Shown: piece after piece, positions 25,060-34,821 of the stretch
How the letters are laid out: each line of letters opens with the position of its first letter
Numbering within the stretch: the first letter of the stretch is position 1
Source of the DNA: Paralichthys olivaceus
Lineage: Eukaryota; Chordata; Actinopteri; Pleuronectiformes; Paralichthyidae
NCBI RefSeq assembly: GCF_024713975.1
Contig: NC_091116.1
Coordinates: 4,116,463 to 4,180,462, forward strand
Direction: 5' to 3'
DNA: 64,000 nt
Notes under the pieces: generated by a model
What the model was told of the DNA's origin: nothing
Databases searched by the model: none
The model's input: the letters and a program-made list of their open reading frames with translations, nothing else
Translations under genes and position numbers: made by a program

Positions 25060-25706
25060 TAGATATATATATCCCCTACTACTTTTTTACTGTGTTTATA
25101 AGATGTGTTTAAACAGCGCCTGAAGCTTTTGCCCTTTGACCCGAGAAACGTTTCGTTCAGCCACGAGGATGATTGACTTTAAAGTAAACTTGAAATCAAT
25201 ATCTTTTGTATGCTTCAAACAACCTCTGGGGATAATAGGGGTTGCAGTTCCGTGGCACAGTTATTTTGGGGGTCGGGGGCTGAAAAGTTTCGAAACCCCT
25301 GAGCAAACACAGACTGCCTCGAGGTTGTAAGTCACATTGAGTTGTTGCATTTCTAATTTCTGCAGGTAGCTCAGTGTGGAAAGCCTTTTACTTCACACAA
25401 AACTTCTACCCGGAGAACGGGACGACGTGTGTCCACACGCAAGTGTGCTTTTGCACGCCGGACTTCGTGACCTATCACAATCCTCCGCTACTCTTTGACC
25501 TCTCGAAGGACCCATCGGAGACCACGCCGCTGACGCCTGACGCTGAACCGGCCTTCGGGTCCGTTGTGTCTGCGATGGCGGAAGCCGTGGAGAGGCATCA
25601 GAGATCGGTGAAGCCTGTGGAGAGCCAATTTTCTATAGGGAATATGATATGGAAGCCCTGGCTGCAGCCCTGCTGCTCCACAATCGGACAGTTATGTCAG
25701 TGCTAG
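16551..25706 (+). CDS. sts: Steryl-sulfatase, complete nine-exon coding region
   Basis: Nine exons (16551-16705, 17731-17852, 18882-19004, 19186-19597, 19781-19917, 20701-20820, 22497-22656, 24288-24409, 25366-25706) total 1692 bases: 563 codons plus stop, against 583 aa in human STS. The family enzyme hydrolyses steroid 3-sulfates at the endoplasmic reticulum. The product has a signal peptide, metal-binding D36-D37, the formylglycine motif C76-T-P-S-R80, K135 and H137, a two-helix membrane hairpin at about 186-234, H287, D339-Q340 and K359. Sequons at N48 and N256 match human glycosylation sites. The C-terminus ([19 protein letters not shown], final CQC) favours STS over ARSD/ARSL-type relatives. 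All junctions keep frame. One intron has a GC donor. The next gene, pnpla4, converges on it as in human. Confidence 0.95.
17731..17852 (+). CDS. sts: sts coding exon 2 (formylglycine motif; GC donor)
   Basis: Encodes residues 52-92 and one base of G93, including [16 protein letters not shown]76 is the residue converted to formylglycine by SUMF1 in this family, and R80 completes C-x-P-x-R. The exon must end at 17852 to join exon 3 in phase. The next bases are GCCAGT, so the donor is GC, not GT. Reading on gives a stop after 16 further codons. Confidence 0.92.
18018..18367 (-). mobile_element. TTAA-flanked MITE, copy 5, in sts intron 2
   Basis: In reverse orientation to copy 3, it starts TTAAAGGTCCAGTGTGTAAG and runs through all internal blocks. 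The last about 25 bp of the other terminus are missing after CACTAGATATCACA. It lies 165 bp downstream of the GC splice donor and carries a YY1-like site (18207-18218, complement of AACATGGCGGCC). Confidence 0.88.
18882..19004 (+). CDS. sts: sts coding exon 3
   Basis: Encodes G93 to I133 plus one base of G134, reading [20 protein letters not shown], then [19 protein letters not shown], a close match to the STS family. The acceptor is CTTCAACAG at 18881 and the donor GGTACA at 19005. Confidence 0.93.
19186..19597 (+). CDS. sts: sts coding exon 4 (active-site K/H and membrane hairpin)
   Basis: Encodes G134 to E270. KWHLGLNC (135-142) supplies active-site K135 and H137. Residues about 186-204 and 211-234 form two hydrophobic segments joined by IPRW, matching the helical hairpin that anchors steryl-sulfatase in the membrane. 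A sequon (N256-L-T) follows. At 412 bases this is the longest exon. Confidence 0.95.
19781..19917 (+). CDS. sts: sts coding exon 5
   Basis: Encodes S271 to V316 plus one base of G317. It contains [11 protein letters not shown] with H287, at the place of human H290, and [16 protein letters not shown]. The acceptor GTTTCTGCAG ends at 19780 and the donor is GGTGGG at 19918. Confidence 0.94.
20701..20820 (+). CDS. sts: sts coding exon 6
   Basis: Encodes G317 to K356 plus one base of residue 357. [14 protein letters not shown] contains the second pair of metal ligands, D339 and Q340. The exon ends in SNGIYK, and the donor GGTACAGC lies at 20821. Confidence 0.94.
20821..22496. other. sts intron 6
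   Basis: 1.7-kb intron. It contains A/T-rich low-complexity sequence (21650-21850) and a CATC run near 21880. No mobile element is clearly recognised. Confidence 0.7.
22497..22656 (+). CDS. sts: sts coding exon 7 (tandem acceptor)
   Basis: Encodes residues 357-409 plus two bases of R410: [19 protein letters not shown], then [18 protein letters not shown]359 is at the place of an active-site lysine. Three in-frame AGs precede it (GAGCAGCAG, 22491-22499). The middle one gives the family spacing YK-x-GKA; the last shortens the protein by one residue and the first lengthens it by one. Confidence 0.92.
23955..24070 (+). repeat. Dispersed repeat in sts intron 7, second copy of 1513-1650
   Basis: Shares CTGATCCCTGCTCGGC, CTGCTGCTGGCAACC and CCTCCACCTTTTAGCAC in order with the segment near 1515-1650. 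Confidence 0.6.
24288..24409 (+). CDS. sts: sts coding exon 8
   Basis: Encodes R410 to D450 plus one base of S451. [11 protein letters not shown] and [19 protein letters not shown] are strongly family-like. The acceptor is CTCTGCAG at 24287 and the donor GTAAGT at 24410 is strong. Confidence 0.94.
25028..25072. repeat. (TA)n microsatellite in sts intron 8
   Basis: An uninterrupted TA run is followed by GATA-interrupted TA repeats. It is the longest pure dinucleotide tract in the gene. Confidence 0.9.
25366..25706 (+). CDS. sts: sts coding exon 9 with stop
   Basis: Encodes S451 to C563 and the TAG stop. [26 protein letters not shown] and [12 protein letters not shown] are hallmark C-terminal STS-family blocks. 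The cysteine-rich end ([11 protein letters not shown]) matches human STS better than its paralogues. Confidence 0.95.
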
Positions 25707-25875
25707 CATGAGCAGAAGGGACAAATAGGACGAATGAATGCTTAGTCACATTTGCCACCTCTTTTTCCATGAAACATATCCTAGATACAAATCAAAATAA
25801 CAATTAATTGACATTATTAAGTAGCAGGTTGGATCTTTAGATATTTATTTGTTTATGGTGTGGTCGGAATCTGAA

Positions 25876-25881
25876 AATAAA
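25876..25881 (+). promoter_or_regulatory. sts: sts poly(A) signal
   Basis: AATAAA lies 170 bases after the stop and is the only canonical signal close downstream of the coding end. It implies a short 3' UTR. Confidence 0.7.
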
Positions 25882-26159
25882 GATCGCACAGACCTGTCTT
25901 TGTATATTTTATTATAAGAAGCTTCAAACCTTTGTGAAGGGGTCAATACAGAGACAGAGTCACGGAGAGTCCGAGAGATTGATGAAGTCTCTCTGTGAGA
26001 GGTTTTTATGTTATCTGGTGGGAAGGAGATGAAACCCAGATGTCCTGAGCATTAATGTCCTGAGGTCTGCCACCATAACAATGATTCAATTATTGTTTTG
26101 CACTCAGAAGAGTGACGGATCATGAGTGAATCAACTTTCTGGCAGCACCCTGCTTACTC

Positions 26160-26275
26160 AGTTCCCACAATGAGCAGCACTTTGGCGACTGGGGGGAGAA
26201 AAAAGTCCCTCATTTACTGGAAGAAGAAACAACCAGCAGAACCAGACTCAAGTGTGTTTGTTTGAATCGAACTGG
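26160..26275 (+). repeat. LINE-related repeat fragment
   Basis: TTCCCACAATGAGCAGCAC, CTTTGGCGACTGGGGGGAG and AGAACCAGACTCAAG match blocks in 14097-14500 and 28086-28800. Confidence 0.55.
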
Positions 26276-26538
26276 GAGGTGAGATTCGAACACAAGACGC
26301 ATGCGGGGCCACATTTTAATGGTGTGAACGGAGGCACTCAGAGCTGTCCAAAAGTTAAGACAAGCTGTGTACGGGGCCTTAGAGTGATATGAGCGTACCA
26401 AGTGGGTATGGTGCACTGCATGTCGCAATATGGTGTGAACGCGTCTAGGCACTTAAAATAAAAAAATGTGTGTATGGGAGTAGTGACACAGCAAAAATCC
26501 AGAATGATGTATTTTCTGTTATGCAAAACTTATGAGAT

Positions 26539-26883
26539 TTAAAGGTACAGTGTGTGGAATTGAGTGACATCTAGTGTTGAAGTTGCATGTTGCAGCTGAA
26601 CACCCCTCACCTCACCCTCTCCTTCCAAACATGAAAAAGAACCTGTGGTAGCTTCAGTTGTCATAAAAACTCTGGACTAATGTAAAAAAAACATGGCGGC
26701 CGCCGTAGAGAGGACCCCCCTCGATTTAAATATATAGTATTTAAATATAACGGAAATTTTCTGGGGTAAAGAAAACTACAATTCATACAATTTAGATTAA
26801 ACGAACTAGTGAAAACACCATGAGGATTATTCTACATTAAATTGAATTCCCTTTCACCTAAATCTTACACACTGGATCTTTAA
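26539..26883 (+). mobile_element. TTAA-flanked MITE, copy 6 (both termini present)
   Basis: Left end TTAAAGGTACAGTGTGTGG and right end TACACACTGGATCTTTAA are present, with TTAA on both sides. An 18-bp block next to the YY1-like site is lost. The site itself is intact (AACATGGCGGCC, 26690-26701). The element lies in the gap between the converging sts and pnpla4 genes. Confidence 0.88.
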
Positions 26884-27459
26884 AAGCTATCAAATGATGC
26901 CCAGCCCGCATTTGACTCAGAACATTTGATGATGTGAAGCATCATATAACTACATAATAAACAAAACCGAGAAAAATAAAAAAAAAACATGAAATAGCTT
27001 TAGTATGTAAATCAAGGAGAACACAGACACACACACACACACAGATGTACCCACTGTTTCCCCACTGGTATTACGTAAGCCCACCTGCTGGTTCTCGTAA
27101 TGAGTCTCAATTAAGGCTTCCCTTAAATTAAAGTTTCCACCCGGGGCTCAGCTTTTTTATACATTACATTTTCAGCTCGTCTTGTTGGAAAACTCGCTCT
27201 CGGTAATGAAGCACTAAAGGGGCCTGCTGTCTGGAAACAGGCGAAAAGCCAAAAGAGAACGTTTGTGAGGGTAATTATTCAGCTGCTGACTGAAAAGAAG
27301 TGCGTACACCTGCAATGTGTTACCACCCTGATAAGTGCGCGTTCGGATCCGAGGAAAAAAGCCGAGCACGTCAGGTCACAGAGGGGAACATTTGTCAAGT
27401 GTGAGCTGCACTGAGTCACTGCAGAGAGAGAGAGTGTGAAGTGTCGCCGTGTAAAACAC

Positions 27460-27570
27460 CGCCGATAACATTTTCATTTTCACACGTGCGCGCTGTGCTT
27501 CTAGCGGCCGCGTCCCGGAAACCGCATCGCCGCGGTAGGCGTTCCCCGCTGAGCCGCACAGTGCTGCCGG
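27460..27570. promoter_or_regulatory. CpG-dense patch between sts and pnpla4
   Basis: About 17 CpG dinucleotides occur within about 110 bases, including a GCGGCCGC-like core (AGCGGCCGCG), CACACGTGCGCGC and GCCGCGG. The surrounding intergenic DNA is CpG-poor. It is not at either gene's 5' end. It may be an orphan CpG island, an enhancer, or the remnant of a GC-rich repeat. Confidence 0.4.
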
Positions 27571-28085
27571 GAGATTCATGCAGCAGGTAGAAGAGCTACC
27601 TGATCAACAAGCTGATGCACAAACTCCCATACTGCCAGAGTAAATCTCCTGAGGCTCTGAAGCAAAAACCCAACAGCATAGCCGATTATTTTCAACTGCA
27701 TTACGTGCACGTTCTCTCTTGTCCCCGTTATTTATTTATTTTTGTTTCCCCTCATCGGCTGAGAGAGGACGTTCAACTTATTCGCTTTAGTTTCAACCTG
27801 TGAGCCTTTCACACATTGATGACTGCAGTTCTATGCCTCCGCCAGCCAGTGAAGTTGACTTCCACGTATTTATTGGATTCACAGAAGGTCGCCGTTACCT
27901 TTAACCACTGAAATCGAATCACTTCATCTTTGAGTCCAAGTGAAAACAGATCAAGAGTTGAGGAAATTCCTTCAAGGTTGTTTTGAGATATAAGATTTAA
28001 GAAGCTAAAAAAAAACACATCATTTTTGAATCTGTGACCAAAATCAAATTTAATCAGTGAGTCCAAATGAACAGACGGTAAATCA

Positions 28086-28800
28086 TTTTCAATTCAGTTT
28101 TATTTGTATAGCGCCAAATCATAATATACATTATCTCAAGGCACTTTGCATAGAAGGTCGTTTTAATATAGAGAAACCCAACAGTTCCCACAATGAGCAG
28201 CACTTTGGAGACTGTGGAGGAAAAACTCCATCATTAACAGAGAGAAACCTCTAGAACCAAGACTCAATGTGGACGGTCATCTGCCTCGACCGGTTGGGGT
28301 GAGCAGAGAAAAAGGGGGAGGAGAGGAGAGAGCGATACTGGGGAGGGGGAGGAGGGGGAGAGAGATCGGGAACACCATCAGGTATCAGATCTGACTAGTT
28401 AAATGTAAACAGTAACAGTGTAAAGACTTGTAGTATTATTGATAACAGGCACAATTCATATAATAATGAATTACTGAAATATTGTAATTAATAAAAGTAA
28501 TAATAGTAATGAAGAAGAAGAAATATTACTTTTATAATAGTTGTTGTCCTGAGGTTCCGGGGTCAGAGATATCTGAAATGAGAGAGAAAAAGAGAGAGAG
28601 AGACTATGGGAGGAAAAAGTGACATAGTTATTGACATGTATTCAAATATATAAATGAGTGTGGGGGGGGCAGAGAGACAGAGAAGTGGAGAATAGCTCAG
28701 TGCATGATGGGAGTTCCCCCAGCAGTCTAGACCAATAGTAGCGTGACTAAGTCCTGGTTCAGGACTCACCTGATCCAGAACTGTAGGCTTCACAAGGCAT
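28086..28800 (-). repeat. LINE-related dispersed repeat
   Basis: Opens AATTCAGTTTTATTTGTATAG (complement of a LINE-like tail) and contains TTCCCACAATGAGCAGCAC, CGACCGGTTGGGGTGAGCAG, GTGCATGATGGGAGTTCCCC and CAGGACTCACCTGATCCAG. This is a widespread fish repeat and the longer relative of 14097-14500. A purine-rich GGAG tract sits at 28315-28370. Confidence 0.65.
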
Positions 28801-28875
28801 AACATGTTTTTGGAGAGATCACAGTCACCTTGACCTTTGACCTCTAACAGCTCAGGCCAGTTAATCCTTGAGTCC

Positions 28876-28960
28876 AAACTGGGATGGGCTCCAGCCCTCC
28901 TCCGTGACCCTCAAAGGACAAAGATGTAGATAATTGCGTAGATGGATGGATGCTCGTTTC
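28876..28960 (+). repeat. Non-LTR element 3' tail
   Basis: GGGATGGGCTCCAGCCCTCC followed by CCTCAAAGGACAAAG and a GATGGATGGATG run is the typical 3' tail of a fish non-LTR/SINE element. Everything 5' of it is lost or unrecognisable. Confidence 0.55.
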
Positions 28961-30139
28961 AAATCATTATCCTATTTCAAGTCTGCAAGGATTAGACAAA
29001 GTAAAAGTTAAAAGAAATAAAGAAAACAATAGACACTGACATTACAGGAAGCATTCGGGAAGTGATTGCGTGGACATGTATGCAATGATTTGAAACTGAG
29101 AAAAACAAATTATTTCTTTGAATTATTTTCCGTTCTAAACGACACATTAAAACTAAAAATACCCTTTCATGGCCATGATAGTGGGTTTACTAATGGGATC
29201 AGTTGCGTGTTTTTAAAGTTGTTAAGTGTCATTGAGCATCTAATTTCAAAAAGTAAAAGATCCTCAGGGAGCCTTTAAGATCTGTGCTTTGGAAAACAAC
29301 AAACCCAACTGTGTTATTTTACTGTACGGAGTTTTTCCAGCAAAGATTGGAAATAAAAGCAAAGATTAATATGCAGCACACTGTCTTTATAGTTCATGTT
29401 CCTGGGTGGAAGTGAGTTATGGAAAGTAAACTTTGATTTAGCTGCTGTTAAGCATTTATGTCCGTCATTGTAACTATGCCATGTTATCATATCTGTATCA
29501 GATCTGCTTTACATGTGTCTAATAATAATAATAATCATAATATACACATGATGAATAGAAAGCAAAGATACAGAAGGAGAAGTGTAGTTTACTTTCATTT
29601 GTAATTTTTTTTATTTAAACATTATGGCAGATAAAACAAATGAAAACTGCAATCATTTCAAAAGCCTCTTAAGTTGCTCTGAGCCTCCTTAAGTTGGTAG
29701 GAGTCTCTTTTTGACCCCCCCCTCATTTTAGTTGCCTTCAGTAACAAAGCTTCTGGGAAACTTCTTCAGCTTAGGAAGATTTGTAAGATGGATGATGTCA
29801 TCTTCTCAGCAACAAGGCTCTGGTCTGTTCGGGGAAGCGCATGTGGAGCGTCACATAGTATTTCACAAATCGATCTGGCGATATATCCCGCTGCAGATAT
29901 CCCTCCTGTTGGAGGAGCAGTTCTCACCACACCAGCTCAAAAGGCGAAAAAAAAAAAAAAAAAATGGAGAACCTGCTCACGTCTCCTGACGCTGGAGGAA
30001 ATCAAAAAATAACCCAGCAGCGGAGAAACCCCGTGGAATCGCCGGGCACTTCAAAGCTGACGCTCCATCCTAAGGGAGCTCCCAGCAAGCATTCATGACG
30101 GCGGCGTGGACTTCCTGTGAAGTGCTGCGATATCCAATA

Positions 30140-30145
30140 TTTATT
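30140..30145 (-). promoter_or_regulatory. pnpla4: Candidate pnpla4 poly(A) signal
   Basis: The complement reads AATAAA about 300 bases past the pnpla4 stop codon. It is the first canonical signal on that strand. Confidence 0.5.
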
Positions 30146-30441
30146 TTTTTCCTCGCTGCTTCAAGCTGGGGGAAATTAAATGCCTCCTTGGAAAATTGAT
30201 GAAGAGCACATGTTCTCATGAAGGCTTTTCATCATGTTCGGCTGCTGTCACAGAGCAGATCGGTCTGCGTGGAGATGTTGGATCAATGTGCTGCTGCTCC
30301 GGCATCACTCCATGGAGATACTCTAGAAAAACTATTCTCACACTGGAAATAAAATCCAGTAAAATCTATCAAATCTATCCTCTCATTCGTGCGAATGATA
30401 TCGCTGAGCAAGTTCTTCCCGTGGGTTTGTTTCATTCCCCG

Positions 30442-30573
30442 TCAGCTCATCCAGGCCTCTCTCCTCAGGAACCTCACGGCATCATCGAAACCTTGTTCAC
30501 AGAAGAAGTGCATGGTGCTGGTCGATGGCGGGAACAGAGCCCGGTTCAGACGTTTGATGTTCTCCACGGAGAG
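30442..30573 (-). CDS. pnpla4: pnpla4 coding exon 6 with stop
   Basis: Encodes L211 to S253 and a TGA stop: VENIKRLNRALFPPSTSTM, then CEQGFDDAVRFL and EAWMS. It aligns with the human C-terminal ALFPPS...GFDDTVKFL segment. Confidence 0.95.
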   Translation of the reverse strand, partial: LSVENIKRLNRALFPPSTSTMHFFCEQGFDDAVRFLRREAWMS

Positions 30574-33500
30574 CTGAGGGAAACCAGAGGACACACAGCA
30601 CAGTGAGAGGAAGTGTCCTGCAACTGCAAGGGCCGTTGTTTCCACGAAAAGTAACAAACAGTATTTATTATTTAAGAAATGGAAATAACTCCAGAATTTA
30701 CATGAGCCGTGAATCCCCATGTGGTTAGATTTTATGAGGGCAACAGCTACTTTATGTGTAAATGTCTGCTTTTCAGGGTTGGCTCTTCTAAATTTCAAAT
30801 CACTCTTTTGAATTTAGTTGTGATATAGTCGGCTTATGCGTTTTATCTTGTTCCATTTTTGATAGAAACAACACAGTACATATAAATTGATAAAAAAATA
30901 TATATTATTTCACTAGATTCATCCTTCACACCTCCGAGCCACAGATGCAGCAGACGGAGACATCTTGATGATGCGTTCGCACCAAACGCTAATGTTTTTG
31001 AGATTACATATAAAGTCTAAAGCCCTTTTGATGAGGGAATATGCGTCAGGCTTTTTTTATTTTAATGGTTCCATACGCTCAACATTATGATCTAATGTAG
31101 GCTCTCCAGTGAAGCGTTTGAAATGATTAACCAACTAATGACTTTCGATTAGGCTGTGGTAAATGTTTTTATCCTTGATGGGGTTTGCTAGACAATAGAG
31201 CGAGCGGCGGCACCGTTATGACACCGCAGTCTGCGTGGGGCTCGTTAAAATCAGTCCTGTGCCTTGTCTTCAGCTGGAATGGGTTTTCAGGCCCACTCCC
31301 CCACGATGACCCAATACTCACCGTAACGTTCATGTTGGCCAGCTTGAGCTGAGTGTGGAAGCGCCCCCTGTGGACAGGACATACGTCCTGCAGTCCAGCA
31401 AAGGGAGACACAGTGATGGTTCGCCCCACAGGCAGAATTGGCAGGCTGTCAGTGAAGCCTCCATCGATCCATTTCTAATAAAACAAAACATGAGTCTGTG
31501 GAAACCGCCGGTCTGACGGCTCATAAAATATCTCCCAACGGAACTGTTGGGTTTTGCTCTATAAGACTATAAGGTCTTACTCCCTGTAAAGACACATTGT
31601 GTGTAGGATTTGACGCTTTATAAATAAACTGCACGTGCAATGTACTGAATTCTTGCTTTGCAACTATGCTGGACTTTTTTCACACACACATTCTGTAGTG
31701 TAACACCCTGTGATGACACGATAGCTGCTTTTAATAAAGGTACTAAATTAAAGTTTTAAGATGACATTGCTCTTGTTTGAATCAAAGTGTTGTCTAATAA
31801 AACTAATAAGTCCTAGTTTTTTGGGTTAACAAGCTAGCAAGTGGCTAAACAAATGGACACCTTGTTGTGTTGATGTGTAATATGTGTGTCTGGCAGACAT
31901 CGGTTCGTCTGTAGGTTTTATTAGCAATAGTAAATACTTTTAGGAATCAATACGCAGACCTGCAATTCAAGTTTTTACAGGTACTTCCTAAACTTGGTAC
32001 AGGTACCACATTACCTGTCCCCTGAATTCCACAGGTTTGAGTCCGGCATAGACAGGAACAAAGCTGCTGGCCAGTAGAGCCTGGAGAAGGGAAAGATATT
32101 CTATCAAGAGGCAATGGTTCTGACTGTACATGGAAGATTTTGGCCCAGTCAACATCTTACATGAGCGATACAAGAATACTTTGTGTAAATGTAGAATAAA
32201 GAAGATCCAAAGTTCACAGTCCCTCGATTGCTTTATGTGCCATTGCTAATTATAGTCCTTCATTACGCAGGTAGTGACTTTGTTCGTGTCACTTTCTGGT
32301 CAAAGCGGTAAAAAGTAAACACTCAGCTGAAGAATGGAAGGAAACAATTATGTAAAGCAATCATAAACATTTATGACAGGATATTAAACTGAAAGGATCA
32401 GCGAGTGTGGGTGTGTACCTTTACGAGCTCCTCCCTAGAGGTGAACCTCGACACAATGTGGTTCCTGCCACTTCTGGAGTGTGTTATTGAGACGTGGAGG
32501 CGTTCCGTGGCCAGACTGTGAGCGTCACCGGGTAGAATCTCCTCGATGCCCTCCCTGAGGAGCAACCACACACCGATGCTCATTGGTCAGGTTTTTACCA
32601 ATGTCCCCACAGGGCATCATAAACACAGTTTTATGTAATTAAAAACGCAGCCTCGCCAAAGCATATTAAAAAAGGAACTTTGTCAAGTCGTCATTTCATT
32701 TTTATTCACACTGAGATCCCAGTTTTCTTGTTTCAATAAAAAAAAATGTTGGTAGATTTGTGCAGAGATAAAATTAGAAAGGTTGTTGTTTCTATGTAAA
32801 CCTGGATATTTACTGGATACAGCTCATTTAGATGTAACGGATGCTTTGTGGTTTTTCTTAACTCAAAAGCAAAAATAATTAACATTTGCCTATTGACAAA
32901 ATTGCCTATTGACTCATTTTTTCCAGCAGAGAGGACGATTTTGCCCAGAACTTTGTAGTAAAAGCTAATAAACGCAGATTAGTCAGATCAGGACTAATGA
33001 TTGAACATTGTGCCTCGATGGCAGCCGACTGCAGACTAATGTTGCAGCAGCTAACTGGCCACATCAATACCTCCATTCCTCTCCAAATACTGTGTGCCCT
33101 CTTTCAATCTTAAAACCTTCTTCATTCACTACTGTCTCTTGAGCGCTAACCTGCAAGTTGTGAGTGCAGCAGTTCTCCCTCCTCTACAAATTCTGTTAGC
33201 ACGTGGGGAATGGCATTCGTTTGTATTTGACATAACAAAATTCCTGACTTAATGATTACCAAAATTCTAAAAATGAATCCTCAGGTTGAGGTGAATGTGG
33301 GAACCCAATTTGACGGCAATATAGTTTAGCCCTCGCTGCCAGTGAGGCTAAAACACCAACTGTGTTGTGGGAACTATTGAGTTTCTCCATCGTCCAAAGT
33401 AAAGATGCTTGAGATAATGTTTTTTACATGGAGTTATATAAATAAAATGGAATTGAGTCACCACCGTAGCGTCAGCATGAAGTTGTATCCTGGTGTCATG

Positions 33501-33869
33501 GCTCCAAACTGCTGCTCTCTGACACTCTGAGCAAACCTGTAAGTGAAGTCTTTACACTCCTGGAAGAAAAGGAAACAAAGATCATATCTCACTTCCTGAC
33601 ACAAGGTGAACAAAGCTTTCGGTTTTTCTTAACCCGCTCTACGGTTCAAACTTCTTCACTTCACGGAGCGAATAAGGTGAGCACTCTACCTCCAACTTGT
33701 CCGGTGCCGTGATCATTACAGCAGCCACCAGGGCCCCGGCCGAGGCCCCTGCACAGGCCCCGAGGGAGCCAAGCAGCTTGTTCCCATGGCGGAGAAACGC
33801 CCCTGCAGCACCCAAGTGGTAGATCCCCAAGAATCCACATGCGGCAAAGGACAGATTCAGGACTGTCAT
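30442..33869 (-). CDS. pnpla4: Patatin-like phospholipase domain-containing 4, complete six-exon coding region
   Basis: Exons 33869-33690, 33559-33465, 32554-32419, 32080-32015, 31474-31322 and 30573-30442 join in frame to 762 bases: 253 codons plus stop, the exact length of human PNPLA4. The glycine-rich oxyanion motif is C11-G-F-L-G-I-Y-H-L-G20. The nucleophile elbow is G41-A-S43-A-G45, and the second member of the Ser/Asp dyad is D163 in WIDGG. Human PNPLA4 (GS2) is a lipid hydrolase/transacylase reported to act on triglycerides and retinyl esters. The ATG at 33869 gives MTVLNLSFAACGFLG, colinear with the human start; the GTG three codons upstream is 5' UTR. It converges on sts, as in human Xp22.31. 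All introns are GT-AG. Confidence 0.96.
31322..31474 (-). CDS. pnpla4: pnpla4 coding exon 5 (catalytic Asp)
   Basis: Encodes K160 to T210. KWIDGGFTDSLPILPVGRT includes the DGG motif with D163, the dyad partner of S43, and VSPFAGLQDVCP follows. The acceptor TTTTATTAG ends at 31475 and the donor GTGAGT at 31321 is strong. Confidence 0.95.
32015..32080 (-). CDS. pnpla4: pnpla4 coding exon 4
   Basis: Encodes A138 to Q159, reading ALLASSFVPVYAGLKPVEF, almost identical to human. It is a small 66-base exon, so skipping it would keep the frame but delete 22 residues of the patatin core. Confidence 0.95.
32419..32554 (-). CDS. pnpla4: pnpla4 coding exon 3
   Basis: Encodes R92 to K137: GIEEILPGDAHSLATERLHV, then ITHSRSGRNHIV and FTSREELVK. 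The acceptor TCCTCAG ends at 32555 and the donor AAG|GTACAC at 32418. Confidence 0.95.
33465..33559 (-). CDS. pnpla4: pnpla4 coding exon 2
   Basis: Encodes residues 61-91 plus two bases of R92: ECKDFTYRFAQSVREQQFG, then TPGYNFM. It aligns without gaps to the human ECNQFTYKF segment. It is separated from exon 1 by only 130 bases. Confidence 0.93.
33690..33869 (-). CDS. pnpla4: pnpla4 coding exon 1 (oxyanion loop and Ser elbow)
   Basis: Encodes residues 1-60. It carries both the CGFLGIYHLG loop and GASAG with S43, then MITAPDKLE. The donor is GAG|GTAGAG at 33689. A pyrimidine-rich acceptor (TGTCTGTTTAG, ending at 33879) lies nine bases before the ATG. Confidence 0.95.
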
Positions 33870-33964
33870 CGTCAGCACCTAAACAGACATGACACCACGA
33901 TGTCAGTTAAATAAGATGCATTTGACTTTTTTTATATTTTGAGCATCCAATATTTACGATGTCT

Positions 33965-34299
33965 TTTGGCAGAAATTGAATATAAAATAATTCTCGTGAT
34001 GTTTTCACTAGTTCATTTCATCTAAATTGTACGAATTATTGTTTTCTTTACTCTAGAAAAGACCCTTTATATTTAAATACTTTATATTTACATTGAGCGG
34101 ACCCTCTCTACGGAGGCCGCCATGTTTTTTACATTAGTCCAGACTGGACAAACTAAACACCTTTTGACTTTTTATGACAACTGAAGCTACCACAGTTTCT
34201 TTTTCATGTTTGGAAGGAGAGGGTGAGGTGAGGGGTGTTCAGCTGCAACACGCAACCTCACCACTAGATGTCACTAAAGTCTACCCACTCGACCTTTAA
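33965..34299 (-). mobile_element. TTAA-flanked MITE, copy 7, in the inferred pnpla4 5' intron
   Basis: Reverse orientation. The terminus at 34299 is intact (CGACCTTTAA) and the one near 33965 is worn away. The YY1-like site is intact (34115-34126). The element lies between the inferred non-coding exon and the first coding exon of pnpla4. Confidence 0.85.
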
Positions 34300-34821
34300 G
34301 TTAAATGAATCGCACTAAAGCAAACGCATCTCTCTCATAATGCAGGATCCAGACCTGACACTACTGAGCAACCTTCATTATGACTATTATATACTGAAAG
34401 GGCTTAAATGTGAGAGTTACACAACTGTCCCTGCACTCTCTCTCTCTATCTCTCTCTCCTCTTTTCCACCCACCTCTCCTCTCCTCCCCCATTATATATG
34501 TTGTGAATGCAGTAAAATAGAGTTGACTTGAATAGTGTGCACAGGCCTGGGGTGGATTTAATCTGTAAATTCAGTCCTTGTGCACAGGTCCTTTCACCCA
34601 CTGTAGCCACAGAGGGAGCACGAAGACTACAGCTCCATTGAAAAGATCCCATAATGCACCGATGCAGCCGCACAGCTCCTGTCGCAGATATGCATCACAC
34701 AGGCTGTGGTGACACCGCTGCACATAATACTGTGTATACATCTGTTATAACCTTCCGCCTGTGCAGGGTCTACAATGCATGCACAGGCTAAGCGCTACAG
34801 GCTGTGGAGGAGAGGACGTAC

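Noticed and set aside
33870..33878. GTG three codons upstream as the pnpla4 start
   Set aside because: The ATG at 33869 aligns with the human start, and a splice acceptor ends at 33879, so these nine bases are 5' UTR.
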